This document shows positions 30,401-41,813 of a stretch of 53,807 nt of DNA, piece by piece; positions within the stretch are counted from its first letter, which is position 1; each line of letters opens with the position of its first letter. Position numbers and translations under genes: made by a program. Location of the stretch: the NCBI RefSeq assembly GCF_000090795.2, contig NW_003546368.1:146465-200271 (forward strand), written 5' to 3'. The stretch comes from Amphimedon queenslandica. Lineage: Eukaryota; Porifera; Demospongiae; Haplosclerida; Niphatidae. The notes beneath the pieces were generated by a model, which saw nothing but the letters and a program-made list of their open reading frames with translations, was not told where the DNA came from and ran no database searches.

Positions 30401-32687
30401 CAGTTATCATCCAGACACAATGAGGACTCATGATGAACACTGAGAGAGAATGAGCCCATCTCTTACTAACAGAGTGAGGTACAACTAACTGTTAATAGCA
30501 TAAATGATAATTTACATGTATATCACTGCACAGATATACCTTTATCCAGGAATGTTGAGTGACATTAAGGATCCAACAATCATCTAATGTATCATTATTT
30601 TTATCCCTCCCACCACTTATCACTAGCATAGGGTAGTCCGATCCAGTTATAATAATAGCGCCTGCATGATAGAATCTACCGACAGGCCATTGGTTAATTG
30701 CTTTGGGCTTCTTTATACACTGCCAGAACTAATCAATAAAACATAACAATGATATTAGTGTGTGTGTGTGTCTGTGTGTTTATGACAGTTATGTTTTGGG
30801 AAATACCGTATAAGAGGATTTGTTGGCGGGAGTTTTCTTTGGCGGTTTTGTGATGGCTAGCTTATTGGTGGATTTAATATTGGCGATTTCTCTAACAATT
30901 TAATTATATTCCCACCCTTAGGCGGGGTTTAACTCAAGCGGGTGTGGTTCACGGACAACATATTATCAGAGAAAGATGGTACCTTTTCTGGAAGACTGTG
31001 TTCTTTATCACCTGGTTTAGAGACTGGCTTAAGGAAACAGAGTAAAGCCATGTTAGCTAGTGGCTTTTAACCATACTTTTAACTAATTTTTTACTAAAAT
31101 TAATGTGGGTGTGGTCACACGCATAATGCTGGAATTATTCCTTGCGGATTTTATTTTGGCGTTTTTATATAAATCCGTCAATCCGCCAATATTAAATCCT
31201 CGTCAACATTTCATCTTATACGTTATTCTTAATTTTTAACAGAAAGTGTATGAATCAGCACCTCTTATATATGTATAATAAATCAATGCTTATTAAGCTA
31301 CCTATTGCTACTCATCATGTTTGTCTATATTTTGCTGATTCATACATTATTATAACACCACACTGATGTACTCTGTACCTTATAGTAACTGATAATAGAT
31401 TGGTGTGTGTGTGTGTGTTTGTGTGTCTGTGTGTGTAATGGACATGTCATTTGACATACCACAGTGCTGATTGATATTTCTAATATATAAATATTGTTAG
31501 CATTGGTATTCTGAACATCGTCATCTGTTTCTCGTCCACCGAACAGAACAGCTCTAGTGTTGTTGATCTTTTCGATGATGAAGGCAGCAGTAGGTAACAT
31601 ACACTGACCAATGATTGAAGGATTATTCCATTTTCCTAGTTATTAATAACAAGTTAACAACATTACAATGTACCGTAGATCGGGAATTTTCATTGTTAAA
31701 ATATTTTTGTGGTTGAAGTGACCCATAAAATTTTGACACAAGAAATATTTTCTATAGCAAATAATAATTACCAAAATTATTCAAAATGCAGCTGCGCACA
31801 CACAAGGGCTCTTCTAAAAACCCTAAGAAGGCCTTAAGCTCTTACCCTAAAGGCTCCTTGTCAGTTTCAGTGCTGTTACTGTCACGAGCAACTTGCATCG
31901 AATAGCTATCCGCCGTCGTCAAGAGTTAGTAGTGCCACATGTCTAGTTTATGACGCATCCAAAATTTTTTGCGTTAAAAAAATTCATGGATAGGTCAGCC
32001 AACAAAAATAAAGCATGTTGAAAAAAATTTACACAAATTATTTTTAAAACAAAAATTTCCTGATCTATGGTAATAATATAAAGATCTTACCTGATGATAG
32101 ATTATACATCGAGTGCTCATTAGTACGCCATCTTCCACTAGGTAACTGAATATATTTATAATGAGATAGTTGTACAGCCGGTTTAGATCCTAGTCCTCCT
32201 ATCATTAGTAAATGGTGTACTCCATCATGTTCAAATGATATCATTCCACCACTACCTCTCCTCATAACTGGTCTAGTTGCATCAGTTGGTTCTAATTCTC
32301 TCCATTGAAGAGAAACGGTATCCAGTTGTGTAATGCTGTTGTGATAGCAGTCGTCATGGCCACACCAACCCCCAAAATAATACAATTGATCATTTATTGT
32401 GGTACAGCAGTACTGCTTTGCTCCCAATGGAGGAGTGCCAATAGTACTTTTAGTGATCCATTGACCGGCCGATGGAGTAAAGTGCTGTATATTACTAGTG
32501 ACCTTTCTCTTCTCTTCACTATCATGTGCTTCTGGTAAGCCGTCCTGAGCACCAGCCCACACATACAGTGATACAGTGCGGTGATGAGCTCTTTTATTCA
32601 ACTGATCTATATATCAATAATTGACAGTACATGATACATGGAATGGTAACATAAGTACTTACTTTTAGAACCAAACAACCAAGCCAT
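27453..32687 (-). CDS. Kelch-kinase C: kelch repeats, coiled coil and TKL-like kinase
   Basis: Exons 32663-32687, 32091-32606, 31460-31635, 30540-30728, 30332-30488 and 27453-28705 join in phase into about 771 codons with no stop. It starts MAWLFGSK. Kelch cores QLYYFGG, HLLMIGG, AVLFGG and MLVISGG are present. The coiled coil is the shortest of the three genes. The kinase has GRGSYAVV, VAVKSL, HRDVSSPN, DYG and YAAPEAP, and ends VIESLKGIKI. It is about 95% alike to A over the kinase. Exon lengths after exon 2 match A exactly apart from the coil, supporting tandem duplication of a whole gene. Introns 2, 3 and 5 contain several MITEs. Substrate and pathway are unknown. Confidence 0.88.
28996..29788. 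mobile_element. hAT-type element (second level of the nest)
   Basis: Ends TAGGGCTGGGCGATAGTA and TACTATCGCCCAGGCCTA. Perfect 8-bp duplication ATAAAAGC at 28988-28995 and 29789-29796. It lies inside the outer MITE and is itself interrupted by a third element. Confidence 0.92.
29261..29604. mobile_element. Innermost element of the nest
   Basis: Ends CATAGTTGCCAAC / GTTGGCAACTATG, with inner CCGGGACAG repeats. Flanked by CATGTA at 29255-29260 and 29605-29610. 344 bp, non-coding. Confidence 0.85.
29861..30031. repeat. Foldback MITE in the outer nest element
   Basis: Ends TGGATTCTCAATATGGCC and its near complement at 30015-30031. Inner arms GGAAGTGCTGTATAAAC and GTTTATACAGCACTTCC are exact complements. 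Confidence 0.8.
30806..31223. mobile_element. MITE in intron 3 of kelch-kinase C
   Basis: Inverted ends CCGTATAAGAGGATTTGTTG and, complementarily, AACGTATAAGATGAAATGTTG, flanked by TA. Repeated GGCGG/TTGGCG blocks near both ends. No coding capacity. Confidence 0.75.
31673..32070. mobile_element. MITE in intron 2 of kelch-kinase C
   Basis: Left CCGTAGATCGGGAATTTT and right AAATTTCCTGATCTATGG are inverted. TA on each side. The right end lies 20 bp from the exon 2 donor. Confidence 0.8.
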
Positions 32688-34199
32688 AATTATTTATTTT
32701 GAGATTTTATGCTTTAGTTTAGGGCTTTAGGCTCGGTTTTAGGTCACATGCTTGGTCACATGCCAATGCGTGGGTGTTGCTAAAATGACAATAATAAATT
32801 TTATTGTTTATGTTTGCTCATGGTTTCATTGGTTTGTCCATAGACTAGATTACATGAGAATATCTATGATTTGTCTGATAGCTATGCATGGAACCAAGTT
32901 CTTTCCTTGAGCTTCATCAGATAATCAAGGCCTTCGACTCAGCCTTGGGGACAGACTACAGTTGGGGGTTGGCTTATGGACTACACACAGCTAGTGCACA
33001 GTACTGATAACTAGAACTAGAATTGCTAACACTATCACTGAAATAGACCTATAGTAAGATACCAAATGCAAATTACCAATAACGTCTATTACCTTACCTA
33101 CTCCCTCCCTCCTCCTCCTACTCATAGAGTAGCACTACTGTTACTATGCAGATAATAAAAAGCTAATAGGGCAAAGGCCGCAAGCCCAAAGTGGTGAAGT
33201 GAGTTTGTATGGGTTGTTTATCATTAAAGTTAAATTACCTAATCTTCATGATAGCATGGCTAGGGGATATTAATATTTACCCTTGATATTTTACCAGCAT
33301 TCTCTTACTATATCATGCTATACAATGTATACCAGCTTATACATATACAGTCAGTGGTGTGATTTGATAATGCATTGATAGTCAATGGTAGTTTGGTATA
33401 ATGATATCATAATGTTAATGATATGCAATACTAGGAGTAATGTAGAGCATTAAGGGGGCAAGCCTAAGCTGTCTAGAGACAGTATCTTGAATACAGTCAC
33501 ATCCAGGGCTGTTTATAAGTTTGACTCTGTACCAACTTGGCTCAAATTTGCTCATTTTTTACGTCACAGTAATTTTGGGCCACAGCAAACTAAACTGGGC
33601 CAATTAGGTGCTAATTTGGCTTATGAAAGACATCATTTGTCACATTGAAGTTTCAGTTTTTAGTTCCGTCTTAGCTTCTCAGCTTGACTTTCAAAACAGC
33701 TTTTACAGCAATTACACAAATAAAGATGAGTTTCATAGCTTTTAAATTGAATCTAAAACCTTTCCCTAGCTGCTGGAGAAGTCTTTGGACGGTTGTACCT
33801 TATCTCACTGCTAGAAAACTTGCTTTTTCCTAATCTTCTTCCTGTGTGTTAGTCGCCATTTTGTTATGGCCACTCCCACTTTTAAAAGTTAGAAATATTG
33901 AAATATGTGCATTGCTAATGCATGGCATATACCGTAATACAAATAAAGAGGGGTGACGTACGAGGACAGACAAACCATAGGTATACATAGTATATGGACA
34001 AACATACGTACAGACAGACGGGGTGTGACTGAGACTACTGTTCGCTCAGGCTCACCCCAATAATTATGCTGTAATGTGAGTATTTATTGTTAGTTTAATT
34101 AAAGATAAGGAATTATAATTATATTAAATATTAATGAATTACATTGCAATCAAAATGGGTTTTTATTGTATTTTTAGTTTAGTCAAAGTCATAAGAATT
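32688..34199. other. Spacer between kelch-kinase C and the USP-like pseudogene
   Basis: About 1.5 kb of AT-rich sequence. I see no gene or confident repeat. Confidence 0.4.
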
Positions 34200-34510
34200 A
34201 ACCCCCAACAGTGCCAGCACAGTGAAGCAGCTGCATGTAAGTTGAAATTTGGAGGTACAAGTGATACATTGCCATTTTTGACAAAATTTGGCCAAAGACC
34301 CTGTATTAAATACACTGCATGTAAGGTAGTTAAATACAAGTACATGTATTTTATTCATATCAAACAAATTATAAAAATGCAGAATTCTCTCCTTTTCCAT
34401 TTTGGCAAAATTTAGCCTAAGGCCATGTATACTAATTTAAACTACAGGGACTTCGGCCCAATTTTGGAGCAATTGTACGAATTCAATTTTGGATTCAATA
34501 ATATTTGCCA
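34200..34510 (-). repeat. Dispersed repeat copy upstream of USP-like exons
   Basis: A minus-oriented copy of the 12040-12400 family, including AGAATTCTC...TTTTGGCAAAATTTAGCC and CAGGGACTTCGGCCCAATTT. It ends about 50 bp before the first recognisable USP exon. Confidence 0.65.
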
Positions 34511-35082
34511 GTCATTTTAAAGGATGTGCCATGTGTGTATATTATAATTTTATTTTTAGACATTCTAAGACTCTAGTTCAGCTGCCAACAGACAAGAAAG
34601 TCCCAATAAGGTGAAATATAATAGGTGTGGTCTTTCATTATTGTATCATCGTATTTTTAGTGGTTGGAAGTGAAAGATTTGGTCTTACTAAAAATTTGTG
34701 GTTGAGGGTCACTGATGACAGCATGTTGTGTTGTAGAAGATATTACAATGGTAAGTAAAAGAAAGGGAGGATGGACAATAAGCTACATGTACATTTAAAT
34801 AAAATGCATATTATTGCGTATTATTTGTCGTGTTTAACTACCACAATTTGTTCATGTTAACCTCATTGTAATTAAGGCATTGTTCATTCTCCTAATTTCT
34901 CTTCATTGATTTTGGTTGCTGCCTTTTAACTTTTAGGTAACCCAAGTTAGATTATAACAATTATTTTATTCAATATCAAAACTACTGCTCCTAGATGTAA
35001 AATTTAAGTTTTTGGTTGTGTAGAACTGCTTGCTAATAGTATTGGTAACCAAACTTAAAAACTATCTTATTATAATACTTGC

Positions 35083-35180
35083 CAGTAGAAATAGTTCAGC
35101 CATGAAACGATTATCTTAAGTATTCTGAGTTTATTCTTAAGGACCAGTAAACATATTGCCCTGTGAGGATATTCTAAATT
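35083..35180 (-). pseudogene. Small fragment of the multi-pass receptor gene
   Basis: GCCATGAAACGATTATCTTA and the following AAGGACCAGTAAACATATTG match 35980-36050 of the neighbouring receptor (TGPYKNGTENTYDYRFMAG region) with small changes. Only about 100 bp is recognisable, so at least a third receptor copy once existed. Confidence 0.75.
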
Positions 35181-35445
35181 TGAGTAAAGCAATATAGTGT
35201 GTTTTCAATTAATTGCATACATGTATAAGTTGTATGCCCTGTAGTACTATTTACTACTCAGTAATTGATGTATCCCTGATATAGCTAGCTATTACTACTA
35301 CTCACTCACTATCAATTTATTCCTTATCAATGATGATACTACACTCATGTAATCCAATTTTTTATAAATACATGTAGCAGAAAGACTTTTCAAAAAAAGA
35401 AATAAATCTAATTACCAAACAAGTAATAAAAATTCTAAAATGCTG

Positions 35446-37920
35446 TCAATCACTGGTATCTGCAGCAACAGCAGTAGGGAGCTCGGCTTGTTGAGGTTCC
35501 TCTGGAGTAATTTCGACAGGAACGTGACACTCGTTATATTCTTGTGGGTTTTCCATCCGGTCAGCAATCCAGTTTTCCTCTAATCTTATTCCTCCCTCAT
35601 TGTCTTCTTCTTCTGCTGGCTTTGTTGGAGCACATTTCTTGTGATATTGATGGCAGGATTTTATCATTGCTTTTAAATGGTAAATGGCATAAATTGGTAT
35701 GATTATTCCAAAGGAAAGAGTATTGAAGCTGAGAACTATGAAAGAGGGCCAAAAAAGTAATGATGGAATGGCCCGACCATGGAGTATCAGCGCAGCATAT
35801 AAAATTAAAAATTCAGTAAAGTTGTGTATGTTTCTATTAAAAGGACGAAATATTAAAACAAGTGCTGCTAATAACAAAGACAAAAAAGCTCCAGCTATTG
35901 GGACACCAATTGCAAAGTATGGAAAGCCAAAAAGGAACTGACTTAGAATGAATATTTTTGCCAGTAGGTATAGTCCAGCCATGAAACGATAATCATAAGT
36001 ATTCTCAGTTCCATTCTTATAAGGACCAGTAAACACATCACCCAGTGATATCAGTAGCTGTTTCCTCAAATGTAAACAGTCCAATAACTTTTGTAACCAT
36101 TTGAATGGGTAAAACAATATACAAAGTGTTGGTAGAACAATCAAAAACAATAAAACTATAATAGCAATGAAACCAGCAAAGACATGCCAACCTTGAAAAT
36201 ACCCTTGCTTTTCATCAAAAGCAAATTTAGCATGGAAATGGCCGAAACTCAATATTTTAAAGGAAGTGGCAGTCAATTGAGTAAAACAGAGTATATATAT
36301 TGATGCTATAGAGTGAGTAAAAGATGGTTCAATGCCAGTCATACTCCAGAAACGAGCCATGCAACGATGAAATGGTCTAGTAATAAATACAACACACTTG
36401 TAACCTTTATCATACAATGTCATCCAAACATAGAGTAAGAGGAGGAGGAGCAATGGATAGAATCCTATCACATACCAAAAGGAGGTTGATTCTAATGGTG
36501 ACATATGACCTGATATACATAATGGAATCTGATTAAATAGAAATGGAGTAAAGTCTAAATTGAAGATATAACACGGAATAGCACTTAGGTGTTGAAGTAT
36601 TATGCCAGTTCTATCATCAGGGTTGTTGAGGCCATTTATAAATTGAATGATTGCTATCAGCTGAGAATAGAACACCAAAGCATTTATTGATCCATTAGTT
36701 AGTTGTATATTGAATATTATTATTATTGTTACCATGAGTGTCACTGGTATTAGCTCTAGTACAATAAACAAAATGATACCATATTGGGAATACTGTGTAC
36801 AGTTAATGCAAGTTAAGTTATTAAGAGGTACTCCAGTATCTGATGTACAGATTGCAAGGCATTGTCTGTTACTTTCATCAAAACAGCATTCACCAGAGCA
36901 AAAACTACATTCTTCAGGCCTATTATAACCATTAAAAATACCATCATTCTGAAAGCCAAAGGTATAATGAATAAAGGGAAGCTCGTACTTATGATTTTCA
37001 CCACAATTTGGTACTCCACTCTCATACACACATGATCCATTTATAAATGTGTAGCCTATATCTGTTGCACATGTAGCACTCAGATTTACTGTTACTGTGG
37101 TACTAATGCTGATTAGACCCAGTGTTTCAATGTGTACTGTTGTTTCAATTGGGCCAGCCTCAATACTATCATCAAAGCATTCCAGTGATTGGTTATATAG
37201 GCCATTTTGACTTGATATGATCTTTTCAGTGTAGCAAAAAGAGTTTGGGCATATTCGCATGTCATTCTTCCATTGGTAATCTTCAGTAATACAATAATCA
37301 GTGATAGAAACATTAAATTGGGGATATTCACATTTACAGCTGCTTGAATGTGCTGTGTGGGGATAGCCATTGATTGAGCGATTGTAGCATTGTACAGTTG
37401 GTTTTATAAATTCAACCTGTAAAGTCAGATTATGGCAAATCTCTTGTGCTAGTTGATTGTGTGTAGTAAGATCTAAAGATGGTTCAGTACATGTAACAGG
37501 AACATTGTTACAATTATAAAGACTAACACATTCAAATACAATATACCTCAACCAGTTATATGAAGAAGAGGAAACATGTAGACATGTGATACTAACCTCT
37601 TCATATCTACTACCATCCCTCATACCAATAATACTCACATTATTCCTCAGTAGCTGTTGCTCTAGTAGTCTAGTAGTGTCTAGTGTATATGTACCAGGAG
37701 ACAGGTTGATAAGGATACCTGATGAACAGTTGTATTGTAGAATAGCAGTTCCTTGTATAGCTAGATCAATAGTAGCACAAGGTGTTTGAACTCCTCCAGT
37801 CCAACAGGAGGTATTGTTGATACCATGAGATGAACTGACATAGATCCTACACTCCAAACCAGCAGTAGAATATACTAGAACAAGAGAAAGGAGAGAGACA
37901 AAAACTACTTTATGTAGCAT
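35446..37920 (-). CDS. Multi-pass receptor 1: signal peptide, Cys-rich ectodomain, about nine membrane segments
   Basis: 824 residues in one exon. Residues 1-21 are a signal peptide (VVFVSLLSLVLVYSTAG). The ectodomain to about 385 starts CRIYVSSSHGINNTSCWTGG, followed by PCATIDLAIQG and a LSPGTYTLD segment, a beginning typical of pectin-lyase-like beta-helix sponge proteins. It has many N-x-S/T sites and cysteine pairs (CSFCSGECCFDES). The C-terminal half has about nine hydrophobic segments, among them LELIPVTLMVTIIIIF, FWYVIGFYPLLLLLLLYVW, GFIAIIVLLFLIVLPTLCIL and GVPIAGAFLSLLLAALVLIF. The cytoplasmic tail carries ENWIADRMENPQEY, conserved in the paralogue, and an acidic end. I recognise no characterised family; a seven-plus-pass adhesion-type receptor is the nearest description. 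It lies on the opposite strand within an intron of the USP-like pseudogene. Confidence 0.88.
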   Translation of the reverse strand: MLHKVVFVSLLSLVLVYSTAGLECRIYVSSSHGINNTSCWTGGVQTPCATIDLAIQGTAILQYNCSSGILINLSPGTYTLDTTRLLEQQLLRNNVSIIGMRDGSRYEEVSITCLHVSSSSYNWLRYIVFECVSLYNCNNVPVTCTEPSLDLTTHNQLAQEICHNLTLQVEFIKPTVQCYNRSINGYPHTAHSSSCKCEYPQFNVSITDYCITEDYQWKNDMRICPNSFCYTEKIISSQNGLYNQSLECFDDSIEAGPIETTVHIETLGLISISTTVTVNLSATCATDIGYTFINGSCVYESGVPNCGENHKYELPFIHYTFGFQNDGIFNGYNRPEECSFCSGECCFDESNRQCLAICTSDTGVPLNNLTCINCTQYSQYGIILFIVLELIPVTLMVTIIIIFNIQLTNGSINALVFYSQLIAIIQFINGLNNPDDRTGIILQHLSAIPCYIFNLDFTPFLFNQIPLCISGHMSPLESTSFWYVIGFYPLLLLLLLYVWMTLYDKGYKCVVFITRPFHRCMARFWSMTGIEPSFTHSIASIYILCFTQLTATSFKILSFGHFHAKFAFDEKQGYFQGWHVFAGFIAIIVLLFLIVLPTLCILFYPFKWLQKLLDCLHLRKQLLISLGDVFTGPYKNGTENTYDYRFMAGLYLLAKIFILSQFLFGFPYFAIGVPIAGAFLSLLLAALVLIFRPFNRNIHNFTEFLILYAALILHGRAIPSLLFWPSFIVLSFNTLSFGIIIPIYAIYHLKAMIKSCHQYHKKCAPTKPAEEEDNEGGIRLEENWIADRMENPQEYNECHVPVEITPEEPQQAELPTAVAADTSD

Positions 37921-37984
37921 TTTTTAACAGACGATTTCTATCACTGACTGAGGCTGGACAAGTGCATTATATATGCTGTTCATT

Positions 37985-37991
37985 CTATATA
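37985..37991 (-). promoter_or_regulatory. Candidate TATA box of receptor 1
   Basis: TATATAG on the minus strand, 65 bp before the ATG. A second TATATAATG lies at about 37965-37973. Sequence match only. Confidence 0.3.
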
Positions 37992-38955
37992 AACAGGAAC
38001 TACCAATACCATATTTGTTTGTGAATGAGATTCCTGGTAGGCTTGCTTTGCATTTGAATGTCTTTGTCATGTGATGTAGATCTAGCTAATTGAATTATAA
38101 TTAAGCAACAGAAAGCTGCTACATGTATATCTACTGTTACAAAGAGTTGCTAAATAGTCTGGCCTGCCATTCCAGATCTTTACCTTAATTCTTTTATTAG
38201 GGATGAAAAGACAACTTGGTACCATCACTCCAGGAGGAGCTGACCAATGTGTATTCTTATGGAAAAATGATACTGCATTATTGTGGCATGGTAAAGGAAT
38301 GAATATACTAGATGTTTTGATTCTCAATCAATTAGTGCGGCTCGGTACATTAGCATGCAATTTCATTAATTAAATATTGTGCTAGCTCACTGACATCTGC
38401 TATTGTTTAAGGTACAGTCCTAACAGTATTGATAATGATTTTGTACAATAATCATCACAACTGTAATACTTCCTCCATGTTGTACCTGACTGGGGCAGCT
38501 AGACTGCAATAACAGTACATGCATGATCATCATTATAGTATTGGTATATGTTATTGTTTGTGATGCGACTGATGCCCTTTCTGAGTACTCATAATAAGCT
38601 CTCATACATGCATGTTATTGTAACTAGTGACCCCAGCCCCACTCATCTATTGATGTCTAATATGTTAATGTAGTCTTTGTACTGTATCACATTATGCTTT
38701 CATATTATAATAATTGACCTGATGTTACTATAGTAGCTGTCATAACTGATCCGTACTCAAGAATAGTGACAGCACATCTATATATGTATACATTTAATGC
38801 ATGCATAATACTGCTACTGCCGGATTAAATTTCTGCATAAGTTACATTTTATTATCTGTTATTATGTAATAAAATTCAATCTTTCTACTGCTTTTTTCAA
38901 GTATTTTTCTTGTGATGTTCTTTATTTTTATTAACAGGTTCTGGAACTTTAAATA

Positions 38956-39150
38956 CCATATAGGGGTTTTATTTTGTTGGTATAAAATTTCATGAATTTG
39001 TTCAGATTTGCTATTTTGTTGGTATAAATTTTCACGAATCCTACCATTTTCTCTAGTGTGCCACACCTCTTTTGTGGAATTTAATTTTGTGAATTTAATG
39101 AAAATGCGAAATTCGCGAAATTTATTTCCAGTGAAATATAACCCCTATGC
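38956..39150. mobile_element. MITE related to the ACCATATAG family
   Basis: The left end ACCATATAGGGGTTTTATTT and right end GAAATATAACCCCTAT are inverted, with the same kind of interior (GAAATTCGCGAAATTTATTT) as 46245-46448. The right boundary is not exact. Confidence 0.6.
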
Positions 39151-39884
39151 AGCATGATCCACTTGCCATTCTACTTGAGTGTGACACACATGATGACCAT
39201 TGCAGTCATTATTGATGATTATACTCTGAGAGAGATTGAGAGGAGAGAGTAAAAGAGAAAGGAAAGAGGGGAGATAGATAAATGCATGGGCAGGTAGCAG
39301 GTTTCTTCAACTGATCTAATTTACTGATGTACTCTAGACTAGATAATTTTATTGTAACTTTTGATCAGCAAGTGCTCTTCATTTAATGGATTAATGTGCA
39401 TGTCTGATACAGTGTGCACACTGCTCAAAATCAATGAATTTAGCCTGATTACAGCATTGATACAGTCTGAAAGGTATCATTGCTGAATCATGCATGTTGC
39501 TCTGGCTAAACCAGTTATGAATTCCAGCATGATTGTATCAAGCTAGGTTCATTGCCATGTTAACTGCCCGAAATCCATGATTCAAGATGCATTAGGCCAA
39601 ATCAGGACTGACATCATTCATGGATCAATTACAAGCTCTTTGCTGTGTACATGAATTCTTTGTCTCGCTGGCCAGGCCATTCCCCAGCCTACAGTCATTG
39701 GGGCATCTGACTAATGAATTCTGTCATCCAAGTTCTTCTTGCACTGGCTGAGTTTAAGGAGATGTGGGTCTGGTTGGTGAATGTAGCTTATACTGTGTTT
39801 TTCAGATACTATAATACTGCAGTGGATACTTTTAAAAAACAAATTGGAGACCTGACAAAAGACTTGAACACTCAGATGTGAGTA

Positions 39885-40131
39885 CCATATTTGCCTGATT
39901 AGAAGCCCAGCTTTCATAAACACCCATCCTGAAAATATTCTCACTATAGATGTGCATATTTTAGCCAATTTAGGTAGCGCAAAGTTTAAATTGCTCTAAA
40001 TAGCTTAACTCTTCAAGCAAAGTCTGGTGACTTAGGGGACACTGGTTCAATTTCTCCTTGTAGCACCATTTTTTTATTATATGCAATTTTTCCCCATTAT
40101 TTCTAATCAGGCAAATCATGGGCAAATACGG
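39885..40131. mobile_element. MITE in a USP intron
   Basis: Ends CCATATTTGCCTGATTAGAA and TTCTAATCAGGCAAATCATG...CGG, flanked by TA. Begins 7 bp after the 39806-39877 exon. Confidence 0.75.
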
Positions 40132-40199
40132 TAATACCATAAAGGGTAATTAATGCAGCTTGTTAACATGGCAACTGTGTGTTGTTGCTGTGGCAGCCA

Positions 40200-40640
40200 T
40201 AAATATTTAAAGATTTGAATCATGTATAAAGAATTTTACTTTTTGGTTGTAATAAATTTGTGTGTCAAAAATCACCTCCAATTTTTTTATTACATTTTTG
40301 ATATGCATTGATGTCCTTACTTAAATTTTTCAAGTTATGGTGACTTTTTTAAATGGGCCAATTTCTAAACAAATTCCTGCCCCTGACTTTTTCAAAAAAT
40401 GACCCAAATATCACCCCCAATTTTTAAATGCATTTTTTGATACGTATTGATGTACTTATGCTATGTAGCAAGTTAGTGTTTATTTCGACTTAAATATTTT
40501 AAGTTACAGTCATTTTTTAAAATGGACCCAATTTTTGAAAAAGTTCCTGTATGTAGTACATACAGTACATGGTCTTGGGCCAAATTTCAAGCATATTAAT
40601 TAAAAAGGAGAGAAAGAAAATTTTTAAGAAAAGAGTTCGG
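40200..40640 (+). repeat. Dispersed repeat copies before the next USP exon
   Basis: Two plus-oriented units related to 12040-12400 (GATACGTATTGATGTACTTA, then TGCTATGTAGCAAGTTAG), with the palindrome CTGTATGTAGTACATACAG at about 40547-40566. They end 80 bp before the 40718 exon. Confidence 0.65.
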
Positions 40641-41613
40641 TTTTTCCAGTACTATGTTTATTATAACTTATTTTAGTAATTGCAATCATATTTGACCTCA
40701 TTCCTTGTCACATGTAGATAAACTAGCCAGAAGATTGCTATCAGGTGATTATTCTAAACCACTCTCTCCTGCCGAGGATAGTATCCCAGAGGGAGAGAAG
40801 GAAGGACAAAAGGAACAACAGGGTATTTGTCCTAACATGTTCAAGACACTCATTCATACTGGACACAGAGAATTTAGCTCCAACAGACAAGTAATTAATA
40901 TTTATTAATAATGATGATTTTTTTCTATTTTTGTAGGATGTTCAAGAATTTTTTCTTCACCTTCTATCTGCCATAAAAAGAGCAGAGGTAAGAATTATGA
41001 CATTTTTATTATAATAATTTTTTTTTAATTTTTATACAGCACACTAGTAGAGGTACGCTAATTTATTTAAGTATCAGGTACTATTATGCATGCATGTATA
41101 TGTATTGTAACACAAGAGTGGTTGTGCTTTGATGATTGTAATCATTGTACTTGCATCAGGTTGAAGAGAAGGTTACTTTGTTGTTTCTGGTAAAGTCCAT
41201 TATTCAATTAGACCCAGCTTCATATTGACTTGATTAATTACCAGTTCCAATGAAAAATGCTTCGAATGAAGGTAGCTAATGATTTACCTTCTGCCTCTCT
41301 CTCTTTATCTTCCTTCTTAAGCTGAAGTTGCTGCTTGGAAAGAGAAGAAAGCACAATTACTGGCTGAGAAAAAGAAAATGTTAGAAAATGCTAACAAAAA
41401 ATTATTGCAATTATTTTTGTGTGCATATTCTAGTAATCACAAGAAGGCAATGAGAGCTAAAGTCTCTTTCTTGTCTTGTCTTGGGAGGCATTCATCATCT
41501 ACTGATATTTCTGACTTTTATTTGACTGAGCTTAAAACAAAATCACCAGCAACCAGGTACAAGTACTTTTATTTATTATTATTATTTTTAAATAATTTTG
41601 TTCTTATTTTTAG

Positions 41614-41813
41614 GATTTATTGTTTTAAGACACTTCCCAAGTACATTGTGTACCTTGTTGTACAGCTAGCAAAATTTGGTTTTTAGGATTTATTGTTTTA
41701 AGACACTTCTCAAGTATATTGTGTACCTTGTTGTACAGCTAGCAAAATTTGGTTTTTAGGGTTTATTGTTTTAAGACACTTCTCAAGTATATTGTGTACC
41801 TTGTTGTACAGCT
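41614..41813 (+). repeat. 73-bp tandem triplication of an exon together with its splice acceptor
   Basis: Units start at 41614, 41687 and 41760 (the last is 54 bp). Each begins GATTTATTGTTTTAAGACAC or nearly so, and is preceded by its own TTTTTAG acceptor. The unit codes for the PKYIVYLVVQLAKF segment of the USP gene. 73 is not a multiple of three, so reading through shifts the frame, but use of any single acceptor would not. Confidence 0.92.

Noticed and set aside
34134..34415. Overlapping short open frames on both strands
   Set aside because: They fall in the dispersed repeat, and their peptides are not shared by other repeat copies.
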